Assembly: GCA_027946555.1 (NCBI GenBank) | Contig: JAPEVC010000021.1 | Location: 62,001 to 126,000, forward strand | DNA from: Gnomoniopsis sp. IMI 355080 | Lineage: Eukaryota > Ascomycota > Sordariomycetes > Diaporthales > Gnomoniaceae | DNA: 64,000 bases | Direction of reading: 5' to 3' | Shown here: piece after piece, positions 34,428 to 44,868 of the stretch | Layout: every line of letters starts with the position of its first letter | How positions within the stretch are numbered: the stretch's first letter is position 1 | The notes under the pieces: generated by a model | Told to the model about the DNA's origin: nothing | The model's input: the letters and a program-made list of their open reading frames with translations, nothing else | Databases searched by the model: none | Made by a program: the position numbers and the translations under genes

Positions 34428-36066
34428 ATGTCTGAACTCAGCAAGCACTTTGAGACTCTTCAACTGCATGGCGGGTAAGTAAGCAGTGCGAATCTAGTGT
34501 AAAGAAATCAACTAACTGCTCAACAGCCAGGAGCCGGACCCGGCTACTAATTCCAGAGCCGTGCCTATCTACGCCACGACGGTAGGATAATGATTCTCTT
34601 AATGACTCTGGGCTGTAGTCATGGAAACAGACTAATGGCTTGATAGAGCTATGTCTTCAATGACTCGGCCCATGGAGCCCGCCTCTTCGGCTTGAAGGAG
34701 TTTGGCAACATCTATAGCCGTATCATGAACGTAAGTCACACCTGGAAGAATCCCTGGTGACATGTATGCTAAGGATTCAGCCCACCGTCGATGTATTTGA
34801 GAAGCGTATGGCTGCTCTCGAGGGTGGTATTGGAGCGGTTGCCGCCTCGTCCGGCCAGGCAGCTCAGTTCATGACAATTGCTGCTCTTGCTCAGGCTGGT
34901 GACAACATCGTTTCGACGAGCAACCTGTACGGAGGCACTTACAACCAGTTCAAGGTCATGTTTCCAAGGCTCGGCATCAGCTGCAAGTTTGTGGACGGTG
35001 ACAACCCCGAGAAGCTCATAGCCGCCATCGATGACAAGACCAAAGCCATCTATCTCGAGAGCATTGGCAACCCCCGGTACAATGTGCCTGATTTGGAAAA
35101 GATCACAGAGTTGGCGCATGAGAGGGGTGTTCCAGTCGTGGTCGACAATACTTTTGGCGCCGGTGGCTATTATATCAGGCCGATTGACTATGGAGCTGAC
35201 AGTAAGTCTTCCGTTCATCTGAAAATATATGAATGCCATACCAATGATATACCAATCCAGTTGTCGTCCACTCTGCAACCAAGTGGATAGGAGGGCACGG
35301 AACCACCATTGGCGGCGTGGTCATTGACGCTGGCAAGTTTGATTGGGGCAAGCACGCAAAGCGATTTCCGCAGATGGTGGAGCCGTCCGACGGCTACCAC
35401 GGCCTCAAGTTCTGGGAAACGTTCGGGCCAATCACCTTCATTATCCGGGTGCGCGTGGAGATTCTTCGTGATCTTGGATCATGCCTCAACCCCTTTGCAG
35501 CGCAGCAGCTCCTCCTTGGTATCGAAACGCTCAGTCTTCGTGCTGAGCGCCATGCACAGAACGCGCAGTCCCTGGCCGAATATCTCGAAAAAAGCCCCTA
35601 TGTAACTTGGGTATCATACCCGGGACTGGAGAGCCACCCTTTCCATGGGATTGCCAAAAAGTACCTGAAGAGGGGCTTTGGCGGTGTCCTTAGCTTTGGC
35701 GTCAAGGGTGGTGGTGAGGCAGGTTCGCAGATTGTCGATAGTTTCAAGTTGATATCGAATCTGGCCAATGTCGGCGACTCAAAGACACTTGCCATTCATC
35801 CCTGGAATACAACGCACGAGCAATTGTCCGAGGAGGAGAGGATCAGCTCGGGTGTGACTGAGGTGTGTTCCCCTAGTCTTGCCAATGCCCAAGGTAATGC
35901 TAACAGAGGGCAGGACCTTATTCGTATATCTGTCGGCACTGAGCACATTGACGATATCATTGCCGACTTTGAGCAGTCGTTCAAGGCTGCGTCCGCTGCT
36001 ACGACCAAGGGTGGGGAGAGTCAGCCCGAAGGCAAGGAGAAGGAAGCCGCGCCAACTGTGGTGTAA
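34428..36066 (+). CDS. MET17: O-acetylhomoserine (thiol)-lyase (homocysteine synthase)
   Basis: Model: join(34428..34474, 34527..34581, 34647..34730, 34781..35201, 35261..35862, 35914..36066), 453 aa. It is a PLP enzyme of the Cys/Met metabolism family making homocysteine from O-acetylhomoserine and sulfide. Visible: HFETLQLHGGQEPDPATN start, RAVPIYATTSYVF, SSGQAAQ, YLESIGNP, VVDNTFGAGGYYIRP, the Schiff-base lysine K210 in HSATKWIGGHG, and the C-terminal DLIRISVGTEHIDDII. The tail beyond about 430 is Lys/Glu-rich and not conserved. The last intron (35863-35913, 51 nt) has no in-frame stop and would read through as 17 extra residues. Cysteine synthase and cystathionine enzymes share the fold, but the long insert and the ATN/GGTYNQF motifs favour the O-acetylhomoserine class. 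Regulation by a Cys3/MetR factor is expected, but I could not find a convincing site. Confidence 0.95.
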
Positions 36067-36552
36067 AAGCGTAAGCTGTCTTCCCATTAAACAGGCTCAT
36101 TATTTCACAAACCAATAAGAATAATACTGCGGTTAGCGAACGACTTTTGAGGCCACCCCGGGTACATACTAAGTTGTGATCTATGGTCCACCCTACCGAG
36201 AGTATTGTGGTCAGCACTTGATGAAATGGGGTCTCTATAGTATCTTTCTAGTCGTTATCTTCTCAGACATATGACGAGCACCAAATGGACCGGAAAAACT
36301 GGTTCGTGAATATGTATGTACAGTACCTATGAACCTTATGGGTACCTACCTGTGTAGGTATGATCCTATCAGACCCCAAATTCTAGAATCGGACCCCTGT
36401 GCGGCCAGGGTGTGGACCTACAGGCATAGTATGTTCGAGCTGCTAGAGCTTATTGCCGCGAGCACTGCAGCCGACCTCACTTCTTCAACTTGCAAACTGA
36501 TAAAAGCCTATGCACCCCGACCTCGGCTAGGTGTTCCGTCCCATTGACCAAG
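36067..36552. promoter_or_regulatory. Intergenic with promoter of EMC7
   Basis: About 490 bases between two plus-strand genes. Contains GTACAGTAC at 36318-36326 and GGTACCTACC near 36341-36350 opposite GTAGGTA at 36354. No coding signal. Confidence 0.45.
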
Positions 36553-37452
36553 ATGCGCACCTCAATCCCTATCCCGCTGTTCTCCTTCCTCTCTCTCGCC
36601 GTCGCGACGACAACCACCCTGATACTCGCCATCTCGCCATCGCAGCACCTCGCGAACCCACGATCTCTTCCTCCATCCACCCATGCCACCTTGACCACGC
36701 TGGGCATCGATGCCTCCGCTTATATCACGCCCACTAACACCTTTGTTTTCAAAAATGTCTCTGAGGGCAGCTACCTGGTCGACGTTCACAGCGTCAGCCA
36801 CGCGTTCGCGCCGCTGCGAGTAGATGTTGTACCGGTCGTGGCTGGCGTGGGCCAGACCGAAAAGGACGAGAAGGTGACCGGTTTGAAGGTTGAGGCATGG
36901 GAGACATTTCGAGGAAACGACTGGGGTAACAAAGGCGAGGCTGTGGGGCTGGATGGAGGAGCGTTGCGGGTGAAGGTCTTGGGGCAGAAGGCTTTCTTCA
37001 TGGAGAGAAGTACTTGTGAGTATACGGCCTGAAGCGACGATTGTAAAATATTGACTTGCTAACACTTCATTGCAGTCAACGTTCTGAGTATCCTGAAGAA
37101 CCCCATGATTCTTCTAGGACTTGTCAGCATGGGCATCTTCGTTGGCATGCCCTATCTGATGGACAACAGTAAGTCATACCTCCTGCCTCTCCCAGGAGCA
37201 CGGAATTCATGGCTGACAACGTATTTGATAGTGGATCCCGAGATGAAGAAGGAGTTTGAAGAAAGTCAGAAGAGCAATCCGATGGCCAGTCTGATGGGCG
37301 GCGGCGGTGGAACAGCGCCGAACCCGATGGCCAACTTTGATATGGCTTCTTATTTGTCTGGGGCCCCCTCGAAGGAAAGTAGCACAGCGATCAACGAAAA
37401 CAACGGCGAGGCAGCGCCCGGAAATGGCAGAAAGAAGGGCGGTCGCAAGTAG
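36553..37452 (+). CDS. EMC7: ER membrane protein complex subunit 7 (EMC7/Sop4 family)
   Basis: Model: join(36553..37015, 37076..37168, 37232..37452), 258 aa. An N-terminal signal peptide (hydrophobic to about residue 26) is followed by a lumenal beta-sandwich domain of the DUF2012 type. There, the FVFKNVSEGSYLVDVHSVSHAF motif (the conserved F..V..G.Y.ldv.....F pattern) is plain. A single membrane helix NPMILLGLVSMGIFVGMPYLM encoded by exon 2 leads to a cytosolic tail that starts MDPEMKKEFEE and ends in a basic KKGGRK. EMC inserts tail-anchored and multipass proteins in the ER. Introns are in phase 1 with GTGAGT and GTAAGT donors. Topology and motif make the call firm. Confidence 0.92.
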
Positions 37453-37801
37453 TCCGGCTTGGTTTGTGTTGCACTCCCGAGAATGCTGGCATGATCAGCA
37501 CGCGGCTAGATTGTTTCTGAAATGACTAGACTTCTTAGATGAGATTGTTGTGTTTTGGTCCACTTCCGGTGTCCTCAATCAATAGATGTGTACATCGGAT
37601 ACTGCATGAGAACGAGGAAGCTGGATGCATAAATATTGCTAGGTTTGTGACATGTTCCAACATACGCCGAATCCTGTCATTACAAAAGCGATTCCACCCG
37701 CAGAGATACGCCTGCCAGGTCCAAAACGCGGCCTCTCCAAATTCAACGCGCCAGGGTCAAGGGATAATCGTGACGTCGTTATAATGCGCTTTCGCTACTC
37801 T
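37453..37801. other. Intergenic between convergent genes
   Basis: About 350 bases of shared 3' flank between EMC7 (+) and the WW protein gene (-); nothing else seen. Confidence 0.5.
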
Positions 37802-38796
37802 TTAGAAGTCGCCTCCGAAATCATCACCACCGCCCCCCATGTCCATATCATTATTGTTACCATCTTGGTAACCATCTTGGTACGCCTCTTGTTGCTCGTG
37901 ATCTTCGTGATCGTCTATTGCATCTTCGAGCAGCATGCCACCAATCAGACCGCCACCGAGGCCAAGTGCCGCGCCTCCCATTGCGCCCATACCACCGCCA
38001 CCGGCTCTCTGGGGCCTCTGCTGCGCGTACCCGCCGCCGTAGCCACCCCCATACCCTCCTTGAGGAGGACCATACCCACCTCCGTAACCACCTTGTTGAG
38101 GATAGCCGCCGTAACCCTGCTGTTGAGGGTAGCCCCCGTAGCCGGCTTGCTGAGGGTAGCCTCCGTAACCAGGTTGTTGTGGATAACCACCGCCGTACGC
38201 ACCGCCGGAGCTGCCGTACTTGTTCTTACTGCCGCCAAACAGCTTGCCCAACAGGCCCTTCGCCTTGCTTCCACCATCCTCACGGGCGGGCAGCTGCTGA
38301 GGATAGGAAGACTGTCCAAGATTCGGCGAACTGCCCATGTAGTCAGCCGCGGCGCCTTTTGTGCCCGAGGAGTTGTTGCCGCGGGCGCGGGCGTCTTCCT
38401 CCTCCTGCAGCTTGCGAGCCAACTCGGCGTCGCTATCGACCTGGCTTCCTGAAGCGCCGGTGCCCTGGGGAGTGAAGGGGTTTGTCTTGGCATCTGTTGG
38501 CGTTGGGCCGTCGCCTGGGCGATAGGAGGGTGGTGGAGGCCCTGGTGGGGCGTCGTCTTGTGGTGGGAACGCTGGTTCAGTAGGTCTCTCCCATTGAGAC
38601 TTTTTTGTGTACGCGTTGACATAGAACCTAAGAGAAGCGCATCAGACTCTGAAGGAAAGTGTGAATGCAGCTTGTTTGGACGCAGAGTAGGGAAATTGTA
38701 AGCTTACCATTCCTTGTACTGCTCGTTCCACCTTGCGACCCAGCCCTCAGGAACCTTGGGTGGTGGAGGGCCCGGAGGTGCTTCGAAATCTGCCAT
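37802..38796 (-). CDS. WWM1: WW-domain protein of the Wwm1 family
   Basis: Model: complement(join(37802..38627, 38708..38796)), 304 aa. The WW domain lies in residues 15-45, with PEGWVARWNEQYKEW across the intron to FYVNAYTKKSQWERP, giving both signature tryptophans and the closing proline. Then follow a Pro-rich linker, a QVDSDAELARKLQEEEDAR helix, a KAKGLLGKLFGG segment and about eight GY[GP]-PQQ repeats. The C-terminal ALGLGGGLIGGMLLEDAIDD block and acidic tail correspond to the conserved end of yeast Wwm1, a metacaspase-interacting WW protein. The same order is found in many moulds under 'WW domain-containing protein'. Function in this organism is inferred. The phase-2 intron has GTAAGC and TAG ends. 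Confidence 0.9.
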
Positions 38797-39850
38797 CGTG
38801 AGGGATTTGAGAACTTGTGAATTAACTTGGGATTGAGAATACGAGATCCAGTCGAGAAGGATGAGGATCGCACAGGCTGATGAGGAAGATAAAGTGCGTA
38901 TGTTACGTAGGAAGACCAAGATGATCAGTTGTACTTCCTATGTACAGTACAGTACCTAGTTGATTTCAGGTCTCCGGGCCGTTGTAAGTGTATCGAAGTG
39001 GGGCAAAGTCAAGACGTAATTAGTGGCTTGGGGCCGCCACGGGAAGCTCTGTGTCTTCAAGAGGCAAGCAGGTATGTACGCACGTGGTACTGTACAATAT
39101 ACGCAACCCCAGCGGACACTGACGCGGGAGGCGGAACTGTTTCGAAGTGTAACTCAAAGAGTAACGTCTTGCTGTTAGTTGGGCTTGGAGCTTTGACTTA
39201 TCAGAGTGGGCAGTGGGGACGGATCATCGTCCATTCTAGAATCAAGCCCATCTGCAGTGCCTCGATCATATGAGATACCATCGTACCTGTGAGCGAGACA
39301 AAGCGAGCAGCAACATACTCTGCACACCAGCTGTACCTAGCTGATCTCGGGATGACACGGGCACTCAGCCCCTCGTGAAGTGCTGAGGAGGTCTCCGATT
39401 CAAGCCAGGGTCTTCGTCCAGCAACCTTTGCCGCTGAAACCACCTTAGCTTCTTTGCACTGCCACACACATGTACACACCCCAGCAGCCCAGCAAGCACA
39501 CACCATCATTTGGCTCTGAGACTGGTGAACGGTCACCTATTGTGGCTCAGAGTTGCAAGCGACCGCTAATCATCTGTTGAATTTCTTCTCAGATGTCATA
39601 CAACGCTCGCGATATCGACCAAGCGGTGGAGACACAGTCTGGATCGGCTTTTCATGAAACGGCATAGGTGATCTCTAGTCTATCATGACTTAGGTACCTA
39701 GGCAGGCGAAGACTAAGTCAACTTGCTTAGCCAAAGGTCAGTAGCAACGCTTCCGAATTCGCGTTATCACGAACTAACCTCTCAAGCATTACGACTCCGC
39801 AAGAAAGTGTTGACTATCGCACTTGGGAAGTCCGACGAATGCTTTCCTGA
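38797..39850. other. Intergenic with repeated GTAC palindromes
   Basis: About 1 kb upstream of the WW gene. GTACAGTACAGTAC at 38942-38955, GTACTGTAC at 39087-39095 and TAGGTACCTAGG at 39691-39702. No gene recognised. Confidence 0.45.
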
Positions 39851-40606
39851 ATCAACGTCTTCCCGGCGCCTGGGAACATTTCTCTGTCCGCCAGTGCTGA
39901 TACTCAATCGCAACTTCTACCGGGGGACCTCGCTCAACCAGAGGGCCCCGAGGCTCTCCAGCTTGGCTTAGACCTAGATTCAATCCACAAAGCTGCGGTT
40001 AGGAAGTTTGACCAAGTGGTAGACCCGAGTTGTCCTCGTCCAATATCGGACAGACTCGCTTGGGGCGACACTCAATATGTTGACTGGGAACCCGGGGCCA
40101 CCCTTTGCGCGGACAAGAGAAGTCTCCATGTTCTTGCTAATTCCTTCCATGCAAAGCATGCGAAATCGGAAGCTCCCTTGGTCGGAACAGATTCCGACTG
40201 ACGTTCGCAACATTCATGATTGTCGCCCAGCACCGGCTCACGTCTACTTGTCAAAGCTGGTCTGCACTCACTCCTGCGAGAGCGTCGGCGTATGGGCCAC
40301 GCTCGCTTGTGTCTGTATGTCAAGAACACGCGCGCTGCGCGACAGGGAGTGTCGGGCATCAACAGCCATAGAGATGGTTCTGGGGATGGGGGTCCCATGG
40401 TGATTGCGCAGTTTACCCAGACGTAGGTACTTTACAGAAAGCTCAGGCACCTTTGAATCTCGAGAACTTGGAGCTGCATTTCCTGTGTCCTTGCTATGTG
40501 AGGATCAGGTCTATTACATGGACGACCATGTCCAGGTGGACTCGCAAAATCAAGAACGTACGATGGCCGCCATGCTCATTAGCATCTGCGAGCAGGCTAG
40601 TGAATG
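39851..40606 (+). pseudogene. Probable decayed gene of unknown family, frame broken at least twice
   Basis: Three successive open segments in different frames each look like real protein. Segment 1 (39851-40201) contains LGLDLDSIHKAAVRKFDQVV and YVDWEPGATL. Segment 2 (about 40224-40426) contains LLVKAGLHSLLRERRRMGHA and GVSGINSHRDGSG. Segment 3 (about 40446-40606) contains DQVYYMDDHVQVD and ERTMAAMLISICEQ. Segment 1 is bounded upstream by a TGA at 39848-39850. No GT-AG pair joins the segments in frame, and no starting exon is visible. I do not recognise the family. An intact gene with unusual introns remains possible. Confidence 0.33.
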
Positions 40607-41111
40607 AGATGTTCTATATTGCCATTTATTGTAGAGTACGGGTATCCAGTCGGACTTGCCCACTGCTCCTACAGATATCATGTAAAAGCAGGCCACTTGA
40701 CCCTTATAGCCTGATTAGCTATCTCTAGCATATTCTGTATGGTTGATCCACATAATGTCTGTGGGCACCGCATTGTGTTTGGTATACCGCATCTCCTTCG
40801 AGACGGTGCACCCTCTGCGCAGTCCAACGCTGCATCCACAGTCAAAGTTGAATTTCAAACCTCACCACGAATGTTGAACGCTACCAGAGGACCTAGTTTC
40901 TCCGGGTTGAACAAAGAGTTACCGATCTTAGGTCACTCTTTAGTCGAACCGCTAGTTCAGTCATGATCAATCACCGTTCTCTCCTCCCAGGCCCGTTCCG
41001 GACGCGGTCTTTTCAGCTTCCGGTGCGCTCGTCCCTCAGACTCGGCAGATTGTAGGAAGCCACGCAACAAGCATGCCTACCTTCAAGACTCGAGGACATA
41101 CTTGAACGTAG

Positions 41112-41622
41112 ATGTCCCAAGTATGTTAAACCAGCGCCATTGTCCATGTCTCGATCATCCATCAACACCGCAACCCAGATTCAAAATCCACACAAGAACC
41201 ACTCGTTCGAGGATCCGCCAGTCGCCGATATGTTCGCTAGGAAGGACCTGGAGCATGACGTGCTCAGCGCGTATCAACGACATCGCCGCAATCTGAAGAA
41301 GGCGAGCGCCGGTTCCAAGCCAACCGACCTTCGACAACCGCGCACGTTGCAGATCGATACGGAAGGACATGCTGCAGATGCTGAAAGAAGCGTACCCACC
41401 AAGGTCAGGGTATTTGCAAGTTTCAGGCCTTCCAATGATAGATTGCTGATATGGCTCTAGAGCCCTTCAAGCGGATGCGACATGTTATACACATACGCAA
41501 ACAACGATCAATCCTTCAGAGAAGGCCCAACGGACAGCAGGGACGGAGCGGTCGCTGAAATGATGGAAACGACGGATCGCGGACACAAGGCTGCGGCGGG
41601 AGAGGAAGCGCCGCACGAGTAG
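41112..41622 (+). CDS. Small unrecognised hydrophilic protein, three exons
   Basis: Model: join(41112..41120, 41179..41403, 41461..41622), 131 aa. The first exon is only nine bases (MSQ) with a GTATGT donor; all introns are in phase 0 (donors GTATGT and GTCAGG, acceptors CAG and TAG). The protein is very hydrophilic, without signal peptide or membrane segment. It contains HSFEDPPVADMFARKDLEHD, a basic AYQRHRRNLKKASAG helix, IDTEGHAADAERS, then MLYTYANNDQSF and DGAVAEMMETTDRGHKAA, ending EEAPHE. It is reminiscent of small stress-related or disordered fungal proteins, but I cannot name a family. Alternatively the gene starts at the ATG at 41146 (MSRSSIN..), reading through the first intron. It is flanked on both sides by decayed coding segments but is itself intact. 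Confidence 0.62.
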
Positions 41623-41903
41623 AGTTTCAGCTGATCCAAAATGTCACGGCGTTGTTGATTGTACGATTATAACAGCATGATTCTGTATCAGGCACTGTTA
41701 GATATTCAAATTCTTGTTCTTATGATATAAGTCGACTTGAACTGCTGTTCCAATGGAATGTTGATATAGAATGGCTAGTGCAGATCGCGCCGGTGGCCAC
41801 TCCAGAAGACTCACCTTACTGCCGTTGACACACAGTAGATGGCAGGATGTGACTGGTATTCTTGGCCCAAAGGTACCGCCAGAAAACTTGAGAGGGAGGG
41901 AAC

Positions 41904-42280
41904 GTGTCCCAGTCCATATTTGATGAGGCTCAGCAAACGGCTCGGAGAAGTCCTACGGTGTCTGTGTCACCAGACAACATCTATCTCATGCAGGACTTGT
42001 CTCTGGACGAAAAGCCATTGGAGACAAAGACGTTGCACTTAGTTTTACTTTGGACACTTCACCCTACATTGAAGAAATCTGGCAACAAGGCATATCCCGT
42101 CCATTGTGGGAACACATCGCTGCGCCTAGCCTGTTTGTGAATGGCAAACGGAGGGAGGGCAGTCGGTTGACGGTATTCCAGCTGAGAGCATGTGATTGGA
42201 CTTGGCAGATAGTGGCACCGAGCTGTCATGGGAGGCCTTCATTGACCGTGCTTTTGGGACGGGCCGGGATGGCAGGGTAG
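41904..42280 (+). pseudogene. Possible decayed coding segment, two overlapping frames
   Basis: A frame from about 41904 encodes SVSPDNIYLMQDLSLDEKPLE. A different frame, open from about 41980 to 42280, encodes GDKDVALSFTLDTSPYIEE followed by IWQQGISRPLWEHIAAPSLF. Both peptides look natural, but no splice pair joining them was found, so a broken gene is likelier than an intact one. The family is not recognised. Confidence 0.22.
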
Positions 42281-42412
42281 ACCCTGAGCACGACAACGGG
42301 ACGCCTCAGTGGCAGTCTGGCGGGCACTGCAACGGTGAGCTGCACCTGCTTGGCAACTAAATGGCAGGATCGAGGCCTACCAATGAAGAATACTACAGGC
42401 GCACTGGTAGTA

Positions 42413-42434
42413 TACCTACCTAGGTACCTAGGTA
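42413..42434. repeat. TACCTAGGTACCTAGGTA palindromic array
   Basis: Read directly: alternating CCTAGG and GGTACC palindromes. Same element family as 33128, 39691, 43433, 55281 and 60615. Confidence 0.85.
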
Positions 42435-43432
42435 AGTTTCTTGGGTAGGCGGCTTGGTAGGCCGGGCCCATCTGCCGTCTGTTGCTGCCCTGACCTAACT
42501 GAGCACGAAAGACGCAGCAGATGCATCACCCGCCACCCATTTCTTACAGATAATCTAACCGCGGTCTTGTTGATGACAGTTGTTAATATGAACTGACCCA
42601 ATACCGTAGAGACCCAGCCGCGCAGATGACCGAAAAGATACCGTCATAGGGCTGAAACTCCCCTGCATGGTACTCGTAAGCCAGCACGCCTTATCGACTA
42701 AGTAGGCCGGTCGGTGGATTGAGAGAGTTCAGTGTGGCAGTCTGAACTCCCTGAGGTAGATAGCGTGAGGAACGCATACTCGTTCCGAGGGCCTGGTACG
42801 CCGTTTAGCACAACTGAATCAAGGAAATAACTAAGTTCGGAGGTTTGTAAGTCCGGCTTGAAGACCGTTTTCTCCTGGGATGCGGTGGATGTGGAGTTAA
42901 TCTGGGCGCGTATATTTCGTATCGATACCCGGGACCGTTGGTGGATTGTGGTGTACCTGCTGAGGCTGTAGGTACCAAGGTAGGTAATCAAAGATTACCG
43001 CAGGGCGTGAAGCAGAGATACGAGCTTCCCTTCAGGTCAAGATCGACCCAGCCAGTGGTCCGCAATTTTCGCTGAATGAATAGTCGTACGTCCTCCTCGG
43101 GCACGGAATGCTCGCAATTCGATCTGTCTCGAGGGGTATGTGAGAGAGGCAGAGAGTGAGAATGGCAGTGGCAGTGGCAATGGAAGTAGCATTGTTAGTT
43201 CGATGGGTCTGGGCTTGCCTGGTTACAAAGGTTACTTTTATTATTATTGTTATTATGAAGAATGAAATGAGACTGAGGCAGCTTTGATCAAAAGCCCCCC
43301 CTCTGTCCGGGGGTAGGCCCCTGGCAACTCTTGCCAATCCAAGGCCTGCCAGTCTTGCCAGTCCTGCAAGTCCTGCCTGCTGTCAGTTCAGTCTGGGCCT
43401 GCTGCCCGGCTGGGTTTCTCCAACTGTCAATC

Positions 43433-43458
43433 TACCTACCTAGGTACCCTAGGTACCC
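43433..43458. repeat. TACCTAGG/GGTACC palindromic array upstream of RHO1
   Basis: Read directly: TACCTACC followed by TAGGTACCCTAGGTACCC. Lies about 230 bases upstream of the RHO1 ATG. Confidence 0.85.
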
Positions 43459-43686
43459 AGCCCTGGGGCCTGCAAGTGCTACCTTTTCGACTTGGACTTG
43501 CAACGTGCACTCCTCCTATCTCTCTCTTTCACTCATCAACCCAAACCCCATCACGACTCCTTTTCGCGTCTTGCCTTTTCTTCATCTTGTCTTGCACTCA
43601 CCTCTTCCCACCCATTGACGCCCACCCATCGCATCTACATCTTCTCTCTTCCTCTCCACCATCCAAGATCAAACACCTTCTCCAAA

Positions 43687-44868
43687 ATGGCCGAACTCCG
43701 TCGAAAGCTGGTCATTGTTGGTGATGGTGCCTGTGGAAAAACGTGTTTGTTGATGTGAGTCTCTCTCCCCCCCTTCTGATCCTCTCGTCCTTGTCCTGCC
43801 TCCAGCCTGCTTCATTCATTCACTCCATATCATCCTCCACTCTTGCCTTTTCTCTCATCATCGTCCTATTACTGATCTCAACTGCAGTGTTTTCTCAAAG
43901 GGCACCTTCCCCGAGGTAAGAGACCCGCCGTTTTTGCCGCGCCGAACCCGTCATCACACTCCATCCATCCAACGGCCCTCTTCGCGAGGCCGCCCAGCCG
44001 CCCATTGCAACTACACTCGTCCGCATCCACATACACGCATATGCACCTTCCGCCTCTCCAAAACTCAGTCGACTTCTCACACCGCTCCGCCGACTATCAA
44101 CGATATACCAATACCGTTCGGATCTTTGTAAAGAGAGAATTGAAAGTGTCTAACGTTACTAGGTCTACGTTCCCACCGTCTTCGAGAACTACGTCGCCGA
44201 TGTCGAGGTCGATGGAAAGCACGTCGAGCTGGCACTATGGGATACGGCTGGCCAGGAAGATTACGATCGTCTCCGACCTCTCTCATACCCCGATTCCCAT
44301 GTCATCCTGATCTGCTTTGCTGTTGACTCGCCTGATTCCTTGGACAACGTGCAGGAGAAGGTGAGCGCCTCCCATCCTGTTCTAAGCGCCCCATTCACGT
44401 GAGAAGACCTCTTGCTAACGTAGATACACACTGTAGTGGATCTCTGAGGTCCTTCACTTCTGCCAAGGTCTTCCCATCATTCTCGTGGGCTGCAAGAAGG
44501 ATTTGCGCTACGATAACAAGACTATTGAGGAGCTCCGCAAAACGAGCCAGAAGCCGGTGACCCCTGAGGAGGTGAGTTCCAATCTCCGCCTTAACTGTTC
44601 GACTCAGCCAGTCCATGTTGCCTACGGCTGCCAGGTTTAGCCCAGGTGACTCGGCCTTGGCTTGGCCTATGATGCTGTAACCCGATAGCTGACCGCAACC
44701 TCTCTAATATAGGGCGAGGAAGTAAGGAAGAAGATTGGCGCCTACAAGTACCTCGAGTGCTCGGCCAAGACCAACGAAGGCGTCAGGGAGGTGTTTGAGC
44801 ATGCCACTCGCGCTGCTTTGCTGCAGCGAAAAGGTGGCAGCAAGAAGCACAAGTGCCTGGTCCTCTAA
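43687..44868 (+). CDS. RHO1: Rho-type small GTPase Rho1
   Basis: Model: join(43687..43754, 43888..43915, 44163..44360, 44437..44571, 44713..44868), 194 aa, the standard Rho1 length. The G motifs are intact: P-loop GDGACGKT (12-19), effector loop VYVPTVFENYVAD, switch II WDTAGQEDYDRLRPLSY, VGCKKDLR for guanine specificity and ECSAKTNEGVREVF. The C terminus is a polybasic KKHK followed by CLVL, a geranylgeranylation CAAX box. Rho1 activates beta-1,3-glucan synthase and the cell-wall integrity Pkc1/MAPK pathway at the plasma membrane. The 28-nt second exon, and introns of 133 and 247 nt before the effector loop, are part of the model. RhoA-like subfamily membership is clear from the effector sequence. 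Confidence 0.97.

Larger units (their letters stand above)
42281..43686. promoter_or_regulatory. Upstream region of RHO1 with two large TACCTAGG/GGTACC palindromes and CT-rich leader
   Basis: About 1.4 kb with no gene. TACCTACC-TAGGTACCTA-GGTA covers 42413-42434, and a similar element covers 43433-43458, only about 230 bases before the RHO1 start. The stretch 43500-43686 is C/T- and CCA-rich (CTCTCTCTTTCACTC and similar) and is likely the transcribed leader. Confidence 0.5.

Noticed and set aside
39300..39420. Possible tRNA B-box (GATTCAAGCC) near 39399
   Set aside because: T-stem does not pair and no A box or acceptor stem could be folded around it.
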